Shown: piece by piece, positions 1-11,231 of the stretch | Position numbering within the stretch: the first letter of the stretch is position 1 | Layout: every line of letters begins with the position of its first letter | Source: Harmonia axyridis | Taxonomy: Eukaryota; Arthropoda; Insecta; Coleoptera; Coccinellidae | Reading direction: 5' to 3' | Assembly: GCF_914767665.1 (NCBI RefSeq) | Contig: NC_059504.1 | Coordinates: forward strand, 1,428,501 to 1,492,500 | DNA: 64,000 nucleotides | The notes under the pieces: generated by a model | The model's input: the letters and a program-made list of their open reading frames with translations, nothing else | What the model was told of the DNA's origin: nothing | Databases searched by the model: none | Position numbers and translations under genes: made by a program

Positions 1-237
1 AGTAAATAGCAAAGATTTTTGCTATTATTGCGAAGCGCACAAAATTTGGAATTGCAACCAAGAACTAGAAGGTCGCGTCATCTATGAGGCAGTAGTCAAA
101 GTTTAAATTACACTAGACATCGAATTAAAGAATTCTTTGAACTTTAACCTCACTTCTTTGTTTTAGTTTTTATAAATTCTAATTTTATAATATTACTAAT
201 TATCAAGCCAAAAGCTCATTGAAATTAGTTATAGAAA

Positions 238-823
238 ATGGATGCACCCCTTTTAGTCAATCCAGATGTGGATTATAACAAGGTGATTGAAGTTATACAT
301 ATTTTTTAGGAACATTTCTCCTTCATTGTTTTTTAGGCTCTTCCCATACAACAAAAACGAATAATAGCATTCATAAACCATTTCATAATGGATACAGTTT
401 CATTTTTGAACACTTTCGCCCAGTCGTGTGAATCTAGATTGATGGATTTTGAATTCAAATTACAAAAAGTTGATGCCTCACTGAAGATTCTGGAATCACA
501 AGTAAGGTGACTGCACCTGAAATTGAATGCAAATGTTTGCTGTGATTTTTCAGTTGTCTTCTATATCAGATGAAAATTTAGTAACTAATGAAGAGTCGAA
601 GATAGAAAATAATTTGCCAGAAATGGAAACTTCTGAATTGAATGAAGTACCTACGGAAGAGATCAAATCTGAAGAAGTAACTGAACCTGTTGAATCAAAG
701 CCTAGTGAAGATCCTCAGTACAGTAAATATTTCAAAATGGTCCAAGTTGGAGTTCCTGTACAGGCTGTTAAGTTGAAAATGAAAGCCGATGGTTTTGATC
801 CAACCATATTAGATCAAATGTGA
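238..823 (+). CDS. WASHC3: WASH complex subunit 3 (CCDC53), three exons
   Basis: Subunit of the WASH complex, which activates Arp2/3 actin branching on endosomes. Three exons join in phase: 238-282, 337-501 and 554-823, giving 159 residues. Introns are 54 and 52 bp with GT-AG ends. The ATG at 238 opens a short acidic start, then exon 2 reads ALPIQQKR and continues into a helical region typical of CCDC53. The C-terminus carries the family block YSKYFKMVQVGVPVQAVKLK, close to vertebrate WASHC3. A poly(A) signal AATAAA lies near 913. The middle of exon 3 is Glu/Ser-rich and low in complexity, as in homologues. The gene ends tail to tail with VTA1. The family call is firm; exon borders rest on splice motifs and phase. 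Confidence 0.9.
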
Positions 824-1057
824 ATTAATTTTGTTATCTATTTGATAACTTTTTGTAAAGCTTTTCATCCATAACATTTGTTTGTTAGTATTAAGTCAAA
901 TGATCAATTATGAATAAATCAAATTATCATAACTGTAAGCAGATTTTATTAGCGAATTTTTACACCTAAACTATATATATAAAATTAAAGGATATATTAT
1001 ACTTTTAACAATCATTTCAGATAATTACTAGCGATTTGAAAAATAAAAATAAAATAT

Positions 1058-2089
1058 TTAAAGCTCCTCTCCAGTTTTAATCAAGTGCAATGCTTTATTC
1101 AAATTTTCAATAGCACTTTTGTAATCCTCATAATCGAGGGCTGACTCAGCAAACTTGCAGAATTTCTGTGCCTTCTTTATCTTATCTGGTGGTAACATTG
1201 CATGTTCACCTGATGAAGTAGTGGGTGCAGCTGCATAGGGATTAACAGTGGGTACAATTGGTAATTGTGGAATTGAAGGCGCCACTGAAGGTTGAGGTGT
1301 AGTAATAGATGGCTCAGGTGGTAAGAAAGGAACACCCACATCTTTTGGGGGGGTATCTGTACCTGATGAACCATCTTGGCCCATATTTATGTTGTCCTCA
1401 TTATCTAAATCAGCCCTATGAACAACATTATCCAAATGCTCATCAGGGCCACCAGGTATCGGTATGTCCCCAACCTTGAGACAGTTGTGAATATAAGCTG
1501 CCTTCCACTTAGCATATTTCTTTTTACTCTGAATATCTTCTGAAAGAGGACCAAACTGTTCAAGAATATCCATGAGTATACCAGCTGTATAGAAAGCCTT
1601 GATTGTGTTCCTGAAATGAACATCAACTATATAATGAATATATATGCAGTGTGAACCATACACACTTATTAAAATTCAATGCTCTATCTTGTGTATCTCC
1701 ATACGTGAAGAGTTGTAAAGCATATTCCTCTATCAGGGCGTGTGCAGTAGTTTCGCTAGTAATACCATCATTACCCATATTTGCCTTCTTGGTGGTCTCC
1801 ATCCAATCCATGAGAGCAATCAATAACTTTGATACAGATTCAGGTTTTTTACCTGGAACCAGTTGCATTGCTCTCTGGCATGCAAAGATTCGTGCTGTGA
1901 AAAATAATGGAATAATAGTCATTTAAAGACATTTACACCCACATACAGACTGGAAAAGCAATTTAATTAATTTATAATTGTTTATGTACCCCAATAAGCC
2001 ACAACGATATTCCTTTCTTCATGTTCTTCAGCAACTTTCAGAAAATGAGCTATTGATTTAACTTCAGGTGGAACTGGAGGAAACTGCAT
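1058..2089 (-). CDS. VTA1: VTA1/LIP5, ESCRT-III regulator of Vps4, three exons
   Basis: VTA1 (LIP5) binds ESCRT-III proteins and stimulates the ATPase Vps4 in multivesicular-body sorting. Minus-strand exons 2089-1990, 1894-1666 and 1610-1058 join in phase to 293 residues. The start reads MQFPPVPPEVKSIAHFLKVA. The N-terminal MIT-like helices contain YAKWKAAYIHNCLK, nearly the vertebrate sequence. A Pro/Ser-rich linker follows, and the end KAQKFCKFAESALDYEDYKS matches the C-terminal Vta1 domain that binds Vps4. The exon 2 donor was placed at 1665 because the next possible GT would create a stop. AATAAA on this strand lies at 950-945. The start is 283 bp from NDUFA5, in divergent orientation. 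Confidence 0.92.
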
Positions 2090-2371
2090 GGTTTTCAAGA
2101 TGAATCCAAATTTTCCTCGAAATAACAATGTAATCAGGTAATTATTGTTTATGCGGAAAATAGGGAAAATGTCATCTATCTGTTAAAGAAGTACACAAAC
2201 CATTATTCTATGTTCTTAATTGTAGTTCCAATATCCTCCTTTGTCTTATGCATAGATCAATTTTTTATTATATGTCTATGGTCTTATCGTGTAGTTCAAA
2301 AACATATTCCTAAATGACGTTTGTTAAATCAGGTTAGATTCATCATTACGTAAAAATCATAACACTAAGCT
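2090..2371. promoter_or_regulatory. Shared divergent promoter region, VTA1 / NDUFA5
   Basis: The only DNA between two divergent start codons. It contains a CRE-like TGACG core near 2314 and no obvious TATA box at the expected distance from either gene, as is usual for housekeeping promoters. A bidirectional promoter is inferred from geometry alone. Confidence 0.4.
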
Positions 2372-2734
2372 ATGGCAAATATTTTAAAAAGAAGCACAGG
2401 CCTTACTGGGCTGAAAGTATCTAATAATCCTCATTATGTGCTGGGCGTACTTTATTCCAAAATTTTGAAAGCTCTTACAAATATGCCACAAGATGCTGCT
2501 TATAGAAAATATACAGAGACCATCATCAATGAGAGGGCTAATATTGTGAAGAATACACCCATTGTCGCTGATATTGAAAAGAAAATAGGCTGTGGACAAG
2601 TTGAAGAGTTAATTGTTCAAGCTGAAAATGAATTGGTTCTTGCCAGAAAAATGATTTCTTGGAGCCCGTGGAATCAACTCGTAGAGAAACCTCCAACCAA
2701 TCAGTGGGCATGGCCTCCCACTAAATCCAATTAA
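2372..2734 (+). CDS. NDUFA5: NADH dehydrogenase 1 alpha subcomplex subunit 5 (complex I B13)
   Basis: Accessory subunit of mitochondrial respiratory complex I, on the matrix arm. A single exon encodes 120 residues, the usual family length. Recognisable blocks are TGLTGLKVSNNPH near the N-terminus, the helical middle with YRKYTETIINERANIV, and the conserved end WNQLVEKPPTNQWAWPP. The start follows from family length: ATG at 2372 gives the expected short basic N-terminus before TGLTGL. A poly(A) signal AATAAA lies at about 2770. It shares its upstream region with VTA1. No intron or defect is visible. Confidence 0.95.
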   Translation: MANILKRSTGLTGLKVSNNPHYVLGVLYSKILKALTNMPQDAAYRKYTETIINERANIVKNTPIVADIEKKIGCGQVEELIVQAENELVLARKMISWSPWNQLVEKPPTNQWAWPPTKSN

Positions 2735-2992
2735 TAAACTTAGTTGAAATTGAACATTTTGTATAGTTGAATAAAATTGAAACTAAAGAACTTATGTGTT
2801 CAGCAGATCTGTCTACATTCAATGTATTCCCTTATATATGTTTCTTTTTATTATTTCCTATTGGATCAAAGGAACATGTGTGTGAAAAGAGGATTACAAA
2901 TAAATATAGATAATCAACATTACCTTTTTATTTACTTATGATTAAAAGTACCCTGTTACTTCTGAATATATTACAGTTTTAGTAAGTGTTAT

Positions 2993-4178
2993 TCATTTAG
3001 CTGATAATATTTGAACCCTATTTGGTGAATACCTACATCTTTGAATTTCTCTTTGTTCAACTGATGAAATGTTGAATTTCATCATAATAGAATTGATTTT
3101 TAAAATTTCCCTACAAGAGAATTTATTATTTGAAATTTCAAGAATATTAAGTAGTGGCAAATTTTTTAAAACTTCGTCTATATTTATTGAATGAAGAAAA
3201 TTCTTCTCCAAATTCAAAATACTTAATTTAGGAAGATTAGAGAATTCCACTCCTAATATGTGGGAAAGTTGGTTTTCAGACAAATTTATCATGTATAGCA
3301 ATGGTAAATCGTTGAACGTATTCTTGCTCAGATATCTCAAAGACATTTTGTTCAAAATGATTGAGTTTAAATTTTTCAGATTTTGAAATGCTTCCGATTC
3401 AATTTCTCCCAGAAACCCATTATTGAGAGATAAATATTGTAATTTTGTACAATTTTTGAATGTATTTGACGTAATAGACTCCAATGTTTGGTTATCAGCC
3501 GAAAGTACTTGTAAATTTTTCAGATTTCCAAGAGATCCTTCTTCAAGAACTACTCGATCATTGTAGTGTATCACTAATTCCTTCAGTTCTGTGAGATTCC
3601 CCAGAATGTTTCCGGTTAGATTAATACTTCCGGTAGTTCGTATGAAGGCCAAACTTTCTAGTTCCGTTAGTTCATTCAGCGTCTTGAGATCTTTATCATC
3701 TATTTGCCCATTGATCCAAGTCAAATGTTTTAAAGTATTGATGGCAGAGTGTAGAATCGTTTCATTGTTTTTTGAAGTGTTTTCTTGGTTAGCTTCAGTG
3801 TTGGTTATTTTCAGTGCTTTGCTAAGATTTCTTGTTCTGTGGTTCGGTGGGATTCCCCAAATGACGTCAACGAACAGATTTATCCAGAGTAATACGAGCA
3901 GAACTTGATGAATTCTGTAAAGAAATAGTTTAATATAAATATTTAGTGAGTATCATGAGAACAGGAAAAAGTTTTTTTTTTAGAGGAAATCTCACGAACA
4001 TTCTCGTTAAATTATGAAATGATAAAAGAGTTTATGTGATAATAACAATAGTTTGATTGCTTATGACATAATACCTATATCAATGTATGGGACGGGTCTA
4101 AAAGAAAACTAAAAACTAACTAAACTAAATATATTATCAGAAAATATTTCATTACGATCTCTACTACCTCATTTTCAT
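2993..4178 (-). CDS. Secreted leucine-rich-repeat protein, two exons
   Basis: The large exon 3914-2993 encodes about seven to eight leucine-rich repeats, for example LTELKELVIHYND, LKNLQVLSADNQ and LPLLYMINLSENQLS. A cysteine-containing C-terminal cap follows (FSCREILKI to QRCRYSP). Just after its acceptor the reading is hydrophobic, IHQVLLVLLWINLFVDVIWG, which looks like a signal peptide without a start codon. A phase-compatible mini-exon at 4178-4168 (ATG AAA ATG AG, donor GT at 4167) would supply MKM plus two bases and give 310 residues. That start is inference. Extracellular LRR proteins of this kind serve in adhesion, patterning or immunity; no orthologue is recognised. Several N-glycosylation sites are present (NLTG, NCTK, NISS). 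Confidence 0.75.
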
Positions 4179-4632
4179 TGGAAAGTCCTTAATTCTGCAC
4201 TTCTCAGGGCTAACATATGTTTTGAGCGAAATAGTGGATCCTTTTTCTTTATTTCTGATATAAAACTTTGTATTTCTTAAACTTTTAGTTTTCTACGGAT
4301 TCATTTTGAATTGCCGAATATTTATGAATTATTTTCTCTCAAGTTATATATTTTCATATTTTCAACGATCACTACTTATCTATTAGAAATATCTAGGACA
4401 ATGAGCTTACCTATTTAAAGACATCTTTTTGTAGATTAAGAAACATAAATAATAACTATCAATGACCAATGACCTCGACTTTTGAATAATAAATAGATAT
4501 TCCCTTGATTCTTAATTACATGTAAACATTTTATGAAATGTTATTTTCTCGAACGATAATATAAGTCTGTATTTTTCTGATAAGAATGAATGAATTGAAC
4601 TTCTATTATGATAATTGGACAATAAACTTAAC
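3915..4632. other. Non-coding stretch before the first mariner copy
   Basis: AT-rich DNA holding the putative first intron and 5' flank of the LRR gene. No RNA gene, repeat or further exon is recognised here. Confidence 0.5.
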
Positions 4633-5325
4633 GGGTGTTTTTTTTTCGAGGTATATAACTTTAAGTTGGCATTACTGTTCAAGATGGCGACCGATTTAAC
4701 AGCTGTCAAGTGATTTATTTTCAGTTTGGTTTGGCAATTCATCATGAATAGACTCACGCCTGAACAACGCTTGCAAATAGTGCAATTTTATTTCGAAAAT
4801 AATGGTTCTGTGCGGAATACGTATCGCGCACTACGTCCATTTCATTTTGTTTAGCGATGAAGCGCACTTCTGGTTGAATGGCTACGTCAACAAACAAAAC
4901 TGCCGCATTTGGAGTGAAGCTAATCCTCAAGTGTATGTCGAAACACCGTTACATCCAGAAAAACTGACTGTTTGGTGCGCTTTATGGGCTGGTGGAATCA
5001 TTGGTCCGTACTTCTTCAAAAACGATGATGGCCAGAACGTTACAGTCAATGGTGATCTGTATAGAGCCATGAATACTAACTTTTTCATTCCTGAATTGAA
5101 CAACCATGATGTCCAGGAGCTGTGGTTCCAACAAGACGGCGCAACATGTCACACAGCTCGTGCCACAATCGAATTATTGAAAGACACGTTTGGTGACCGC
5201 CTAATTTCACGTTTTGGACCTGTGAATTGGCCTCAAAGATCTTGTGATTTAACACCGCTAGACTACTTTCTGTGGGGCTATGTAAAGTCATTGGTCTATG
5301 CGGTTCTATAGCTCTAAAAAAACCT
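4633..5325 (+). mobile_element. DD41D mariner derivative, copy 1 (3' deleted)
   Basis: The left end begins GGGTG-T-run-CGAGGTATATAAC. A remnant transposase start at 4744 runs 36 codons and stops in frame, because a deletion joins it out of frame to the catalytic half (readable 4802-5311). This copy additionally loses the C-terminal coding part: sequence jumps from the YADKP-coding region straight to the right terminal repeat near 5305. It cannot encode a transposase. Confidence 0.9.
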
Positions 5326-6342
5326 TTTACTTGAAGATGCCAATCGCAGTTTCAGGTGAAACATGAGATGAAAAACCGGCTAGACTAAGGCTAAAATGTC
5401 TGCAATTTTCTTTATTTAATTAAAATCTTCGAAATAATCCATCAATGAATAAATTTTTCAAAGTTCCCAGATCAAGAAATCTTGAGTAGCTATGTAAAAT
5501 ACATTGGCGTAGCGCAAAATTCTAATCTTCCTTTCTGCAAAAACTCGGTTCCGAATTGAATTTCATGAAGTGCTTATTCATCCAGGTCCAAGATCAATAA
5601 TCAAGATTGTCTTTCGACATAAAACCCTGCATTTAATTCCATGATTAATAATGCCGAATTTCCAATATTCTTGCAATCAATTTATTATGGTTAGAAGATC
5701 CGCTGTCCTCCCCAAAACTCATCAGATATAGTAGTAACTATGTTAAGATGAAAGTATGCGGAGATGGGCCATAAAACATGCTAGAGACGCTTTCATCTCA
5801 GAAATATACAACCGCATCTAGCTGTATTTTACTGTTCGACCAAGGATGCCGTCTTTATTTGTTTCTCCAGAAAGAAAATCTATAGTCACCATGCAAATTG
5901 GATTGCTTCCGATTTATTGCACGATCTGGAGATTGATAACTTGTGTGGCTACCGCTTAGTCTTGATTTATCTTATCGATATCTGGCTTTATAACGGAGGA
6001 ATACAGGGGAATATACTGGCTTGCCAAAGTACTACCAATATATAAATGAAAACAACCCCGATACGAAATAATCCTATACCAGATCCCATCGGAAAAACAC
6101 TGCGAATTTCAACAAGGTCTTTTACTATAATCTTTTACTATTTTTCAGTGTTATGAAATATTTTTCATTGACTTGTGAAATATGATGTGGCTTATAGATA
6201 CTATATTATAGGGTCTTCGAATGAGGGGTCTTTTTTTGACATTTGATGGGTTAAAACTACGCCATTACTAAAGAAAGGAACGATACAAGCTTCAACAACG
6301 CAAATTCATTATAAAAATTGTAAAATTTTTGCAGTCCTAGTA
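5326..6342. other. Intergenic, nothing recognised
   Basis: About 1 kb with many stops in all frames and no match to a gene, RNA or transposon that I can name. Confidence 0.5.
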
Positions 6343-7735
6343 AGGGATTCACGGCTTGGCTCCATTTCCAAGCTACTTGGCTACAAGTAGTAGTTTTTCA
6401 ATCTCAAGTCAAGTATTTATTAATCAAGTACTTGAATCATATCAAGCTACATGATTTTTAGCAGTTTTATTGAGTAGTATCACTTGTGCAAAAAAAACTT
6501 TTTTCTACATTCATGCAAAAAGCAAAACTTTATTGAACTATATTTAGTGGAAAGGGAAGTTCTTTATTGCACTAGTGCAATAAAGTTTTTATTGCACTCA
6601 TCTGTCATTCTACTTCAACGTGCTTATGGAAATCGTCGACAGTAGCAGAGGGATACGTAGAGGAATCACATGCAAACAAACTCAGTGTTGCAAAACAAAT
6701 ATTTCAGCCTGAAGGAAAAAACGATGTACAGTTACCAAGTACTAGTACGTTTACAGCAGTAACAAATCAAGAAGTGGATTTAAAAAGTACTTCACTACGA
6801 AATATTTATATTGAAAATTGCACCAATTGTTCATTCACTTTCAACATTGAGGGTAAAAATAAAGTTTGAGTTAAATTGTTCGTAACGTATTAGTTCCTGT
6901 TTCAATGCAAATCGATATTAATAATAAAGTATTTAAGTTGCGTTTTTCATTTTCCTACACCTAGTGCCGCACCTCAATGAATCATTTTTTGCTTTTTGCA
7001 TGAACGTAGAAAAAATGTTGTATGCAACTCGTGCAAAAATTGTTTATTGCACTCGACGTGTTGTCCAACTCGGCCTAACGGCCGACAATTTCACGTCGAG
7101 TGCAATAAACATTCACTTTTTGCACTTGTTGCATAAATAACTATTTTTTTATTAAACTTATTGCATAAAAGAATCGAAGATATCAACTTTTTTGAGATAG
7201 AAACATAAATTAAATCACTATAAATCGTAACAAAATAAAAAATAATAAAAAAATAAAGTTTCTTAATATTGAGAAACCTCCAGGCTTTGTTTGATTCCAT
7301 ATTTTTCCACCCAGGATCTATGATATAAGAGGCATCCTATAGATTTGTCGCCTAACCTATTACGGGTTTTTGTAACTGTAACAGCAGATCTGGAAAATTG
7401 TCTTTCAACAGGAGCTGAAGATGCTGGCGTTGATAAAAAATTCTTGGCAGTTTTGGCCAAGTTTGGAAAGATATTCCTGGAACTACAAAAATCTACCAAT
7501 AGATTTCATAGAAATGTGAGAAAACTACTAATAAAGTCACACTGGCAAATGCTTCAGTCTCTCGACGCTCGAGGAATCTCCTTATTTAGTCTAAGCGCGC
7601 ACGAGATTGCAGAAATATATGCCGTACGACGTGTGTACATGAAGCTCAAGTAATATCAAGTAGCTTGATATCTAGTCAAGCAATAAATATCTAAAATCAA
7701 GTCAAGCCAAGGTCAAGTATGACGCTACGTGTCAC
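6343..7735 (-). mobile_element. hAT-family derivative H1 with a nested insertion
   Basis: Ends are built from short inverted CAAGT/ACTTG motifs (TCAAGCTAC, CTTGACTTGA). On the minus strand 7499-7263 encodes the hAT C-terminal dimerisation region, with FLSTPASSAPVERQFSRSA followed by TKTRNRLGDKS. The upstream catalytic part is absent, so the copy is non-autonomous. Compared with H3 and H4, roughly 6480-7130 is extra sequence (see separate entry). The C-terminal block identifies the superfamily well; exact ends are uncertain because no clean 8-bp target duplication was found. Confidence 0.75.
6480..7130. mobile_element. Palindrome-rich insertion nested in hAT copy H1
   Basis: About 650 bp absent from sister hAT copies. 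Its ends are inverted repeats: 6482-6533 resembles the reverse complement of 6985-7040 (both with TTCATGCAAAAAGCAAAA-like text). It contains a perfect 24-bp palindrome at 6562-6585 and a hairpin with 18-bp arms at 7043-7060 and 7092-7109, all built on the motif TTTATTGCAC. A short readable stretch near 6700-6860 resembles no protein I know. Likely a non-autonomous DNA element; class unknown. Confidence 0.5.
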
Positions 7736-7739
7736 ACAA

Positions 7740-7900
7740 GCTACGAAACAAACGCAATTTTGCAGAAAAAGTTTCCTGGCCTTTGTATTTCATCAAAATT
7801 GGCCACCGAGATCTTATGATTTAACACCCTTAGACTTTTTTGGGGCCACGTGAAAGATGAGTCTATGCCAAGATGGACATCGTGAAAATTCAATAATTTC
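7740..7900 (+). mobile_element. Relic of another mariner-like transposase
   Basis: Around 7800-7870 the plus strand reads WPPRSYDLTPLDFF followed, after a frame slip, by a VKDESM-like text. This is the last catalytic-aspartate block of a mariner-type transposase. It is much more diverged than the 19-copy family, so it is an older relic. Confidence 0.6.
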
Positions 7901-9090
7901 TGGTAATATCACTGACATTTGTATGATGTTAAAGTCTTATGATTGAAAATAATAAACGAAAAGTCCTCATATTTCGCCTGAAGGTCAGGATTTGCCTAAA
8001 ATAAAGTCGATGGAAATTCAAACTCCAAACAGAAATGTAAACAGCCTTATTGATTATGAATTTTCTTCCAAAACTACGTAAATGTAGTCTTCCTACCTCG
8101 ACCACAGTTATGTAAATATGTGGTCTCGAATCAGACCATAGATAATCAAGGAGAACACATTCACATAGGGCCGCGTTCCGAAACTTAACAACCGCATCAG
8201 ACGTGTTTGCATAAAAAATCGACTCCTAAATCGATTATCCTGCCATACTTCAAGCTCGAGAAGACGACTTATGAATTTTAAAAGCCAGAGAACTGGCAAA
8301 AAAAGCAGTTCGGTCGAGTCGAATCTAAAATACGCGATGAATCCAAGATGCTGTGTTCTCCGGCATCTTTCTGTTTTCCTGTCTTGCAGCCGGATAAAGT
8401 CCTCATAAAGCGCATAAATATAAATACTACGGAAAGAGAATTTCCCTAACGAAGTGCCAAAACAATAAAACACACACGGCGAGATTCGCTGCAGAGTGTT
8501 GAGAGGAGGGGTGGGGGGTGCGCAATGCCAATAAATAACTGGGAAAATAAAGGCGGAAGAGCTATCTTAGGGTTTTTGCGTAACGCTTGATCCCCAGATA
8601 AATCCATTATTCTTTCTATAATCCAGTACCGGCAATATAAATCATGGGAGCCGGGTGAAAACAGGCTGCCCTAGCCATTTTCTCACACTTTTCGCATTCG
8701 AATTGTAATGAGGAAATATTGGTCGCTATAGTTTTCGCCAATGGAAATCTCGACGAAATTTATTTTCATTTCGTCTCACTCATTGGACCAAAATCATTCG
8801 GTGTGGCGCATTTGATATTCTTATGTTGGCATCTCTGCCGTTAGTGTCAGTTTCCGTACACTACGGGTGTCTGTCATTCGGTCTGTTCTCTATAACGACC
8901 TTCTCGGTTTTTATGTCGGACCGTGGTTTTTATACTTCACATGATGGATGGTTATTGGTTTATTATTTCCTTTGGAATCAACGACGTTTTTCCGCAAATG
9001 CTGAAAAATATATACTTTTTTGCACCATCCAGCTTTTGAGGATTACTTACGATATTTGTCGCTTAGACGGTAGTTCTTGTTGAGGGCTGG
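7901..9090. other. Intergenic, nothing recognised
   Basis: Contains a G-rich patch near 8503-8520 and open frames at 8108-8473 (-) and 8823-9083 (+) with no recognisable domain, splice context or homology. I do not call them genes. Confidence 0.5.
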
Positions 9091-9185
9091 TATAACCGAC
9101 GGTTCAACCGTTGCGTCAACTACTAAATTCAGGATTTCTAGTGAGGAATTTGGTAGTTGAGGCAACGGTTGAACCGTCGGTTATA
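9091..9185. repeat. Near-perfect 39-bp inverted repeat (hairpin)
   Basis: Arms 9091-9129 and 9147-9185 match at 37 of 39 positions with a 17-nt loop. The arms start and end with TATAACCGACGG and its complement. It abuts the left edge of mariner copy 2 (about 9 bp away). It could be a miniature palindromic element or a foldback transcript; nothing shows that it is expressed. Confidence 0.85.
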
Positions 9186-9194
9186 CTTTATAAA

Positions 9195-10130
9195 GGGTGT
9201 TTTTTTTAGAGCTATAGAACTTTAAATTGCAATAAAACAACGATGGATTATTCGATTGACATGAATTTTATTTATCCGCAAGATAATCTTGTGGCATTAC
9301 ATTTTAAATATGATTTCTGGCATATGACCGCCATGGCTGGCTCGGATGTAGTCCAATCTGGACGTCCAATTTTCGATGACTTTTTCCAACATTTGTGGCC
9401 GTATATCGGCAATAACACGGCGAAAGTTGTCTTCCAAATGGTCAAAGGTTTGTGGCTTATCCGCATAGAACAATGAATTTACATAGCCCCACAGAAAGTA
9501 GTCTAGCGGTGTTAAATCACAAGATCTTAGAGGCCAATTCACAGGTCCAAAACGTGAAATTAGGCGGTCACCAAACGTGTCTTTCAATAAATCGATTGTG
9601 GCACGAGCTGTGTGACATGTTTTGCCGTCTTGTTGGAACCACAGCGCCTGGACATCATGGTTGTTCAATTCAAGAATGAAAAAGTTAGTAATCATGGCTC
9701 TATACCGATCACCATTGACTGTAACTTTCTGGCCATCATCGTTTTTGAAGAAGTACGGACCAATGATTCCATCAGCCCATAAAGAGCACCAAACAGTCAG
9801 TTTTTCTGAATGTAACGGTGTTTCGACATACACTTGAGGATTAGCTTCACTCCAAATGCGGCAGTTTTGTTTGTTGACGTAGCCATTCAACCAGAAGTGC
9901 GCTTCATCGCTAAACAAAATAAAATGGACGTAGTGCGCGATACGTATTCCGCACAGAACCATTATTTTCGAAATAAAATTGCACTATTTGCAAGCGTTGT
10001 TCAGGCGTGAGTCTATTCATGATGAATTGCCAAACCAAACTGAGAATAAATCACTTGACAGCTGTTAAATCGGTTGCCATCTTGAACAGTAATGCCAACT
10101 TAAAGTTGTATACCTCGAAAAAAAACACCC
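9195..10130 (-). mobile_element. DD41D mariner derivative, copy 2 (full-length 936 bp)
   Basis: A complete copy of the deleted derivative. The terminal repeats differ slightly between ends: the 5' end carries TCGAGGTATATAACTTTAA and the 3' end TAGAGCTATAGAACTTTAA after GGGTG and a T run. On the minus strand an open frame 9962-9297 covers the catalytic half: SDEAHFWLNG (first Asp), WFQQDG (second Asp) and DLTPLDYFLWG (third Asp, 41 residues after the second). The true start codon lies in another frame because of the internal deletion. Confidence 0.93.
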
Positions 10131-10639
10131 TATACATCTTAGTATTTATTCTGGGATTTTTCTAGCACAAGACTAGAAATAATATTAGGTATTCGCTTTG
10201 TTTTCTATATCAGATGATAGACCATCATTTAAAAATATTCAATTTTCAGATGAAACTATTATTGAATTTCGACAAAAGAAATTTAGTTGCCATTCCAACT
10301 ATCACCTTTGCCATAGTGAAGCACACTCTGAATTACATATCAAATGTTTGAATAATAATAAAATCTCTAGTTGTAGATGAAATCTTATAAGTAACACATA
10401 TGATACTATGTTATTAATACACTTATTAAACGACATTATTCAGATTCTTATCCACACAATCTTAAGCGTTAAATTCCAATTTCAGAGAAAAAAGCAAGTT
10501 TTATTGCGAGAAAAACACTTTTGCTGGCTTGATTAAAATTGTCGACATTCACCTCGCCACAAAATTCTATTCTATTCCTATATAATAGAACAATATACCT
10601 TCAATTTCCAACTCCCTTTGAATATTTCACTGTACGTAT

Positions 10640-10970
10640 ACCCTCGTTTTCAGAATGAAACCATTCCCAAGAAATGTCATCGCCACGAAATCCTGCGAAA
10701 AAAATTCAATAACCTCTTCGCGGAAACCATGCAACTGAATACACACCTGTACACGTCTAAGGTATCGACAAAATGAGATAGATGGTCGATCTCGATATCT
10801 GCTTCTGGCACTTTGTTCCAAACAACTTGAACTTCGTGATTAACAGTGCCAGACTCGCTGGAGGATTGTGCAGAATTAATACTCACTCCCCTCTTTCTGT
10901 CGTATCCCACGCATGTTCCATGCGATTTAAGTCTGATGAACGGGATGGCCACGCATAAACAATTTTTGAG
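10640..10970 (-). pseudogene. Tc1-like transposase relic, C-terminal part
   Basis: Read on the minus strand near 10945-10885, the text WPSRSSDLNRMEHAWD corresponds to the Tc1 family block WPSRSPDLNPIEHVWD around the catalytic Glu. After a frame slip, VVWNKVPEADI resembles the downstream helix. Stops and slips show long decay. The surrounding 10.13-11.23 kb holds nothing else that I recognise. Confidence 0.65.
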
Positions 10971-11231
10971 AAAGAACAATGAGACTAGCTTATGTAGCTT
11001 GAGATTGAATGAACTTTAATTTAACTCAAATGGATTTTTTAAGGAATCTAAAGTGGAATATACAAACAGACGGATTTTTTTCATTCGATTATTAGGTTTT
11101 ATACATTCTAGAATGTAAACTGTAACATTTTAGGCACTGCATGAGATCACAGAGGCAAAGGACACTGGTAAATTGGTAAAAATGCTCAATTTTGAGTTGT
11201 GTAAGGCGTTCTACACTGTAAAACATAGAAA

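Noticed and set aside
8500..8522. G-rich patch as a G-quadruplex
   Set aside because: There are not four separated runs of three or more G, so a stable quadruplex is unlikely.
8823..9083. 86-codon open frame
   Set aside because: No domain, homology, splice context or codon pattern supports a gene. Chance open frames of this length are expected.
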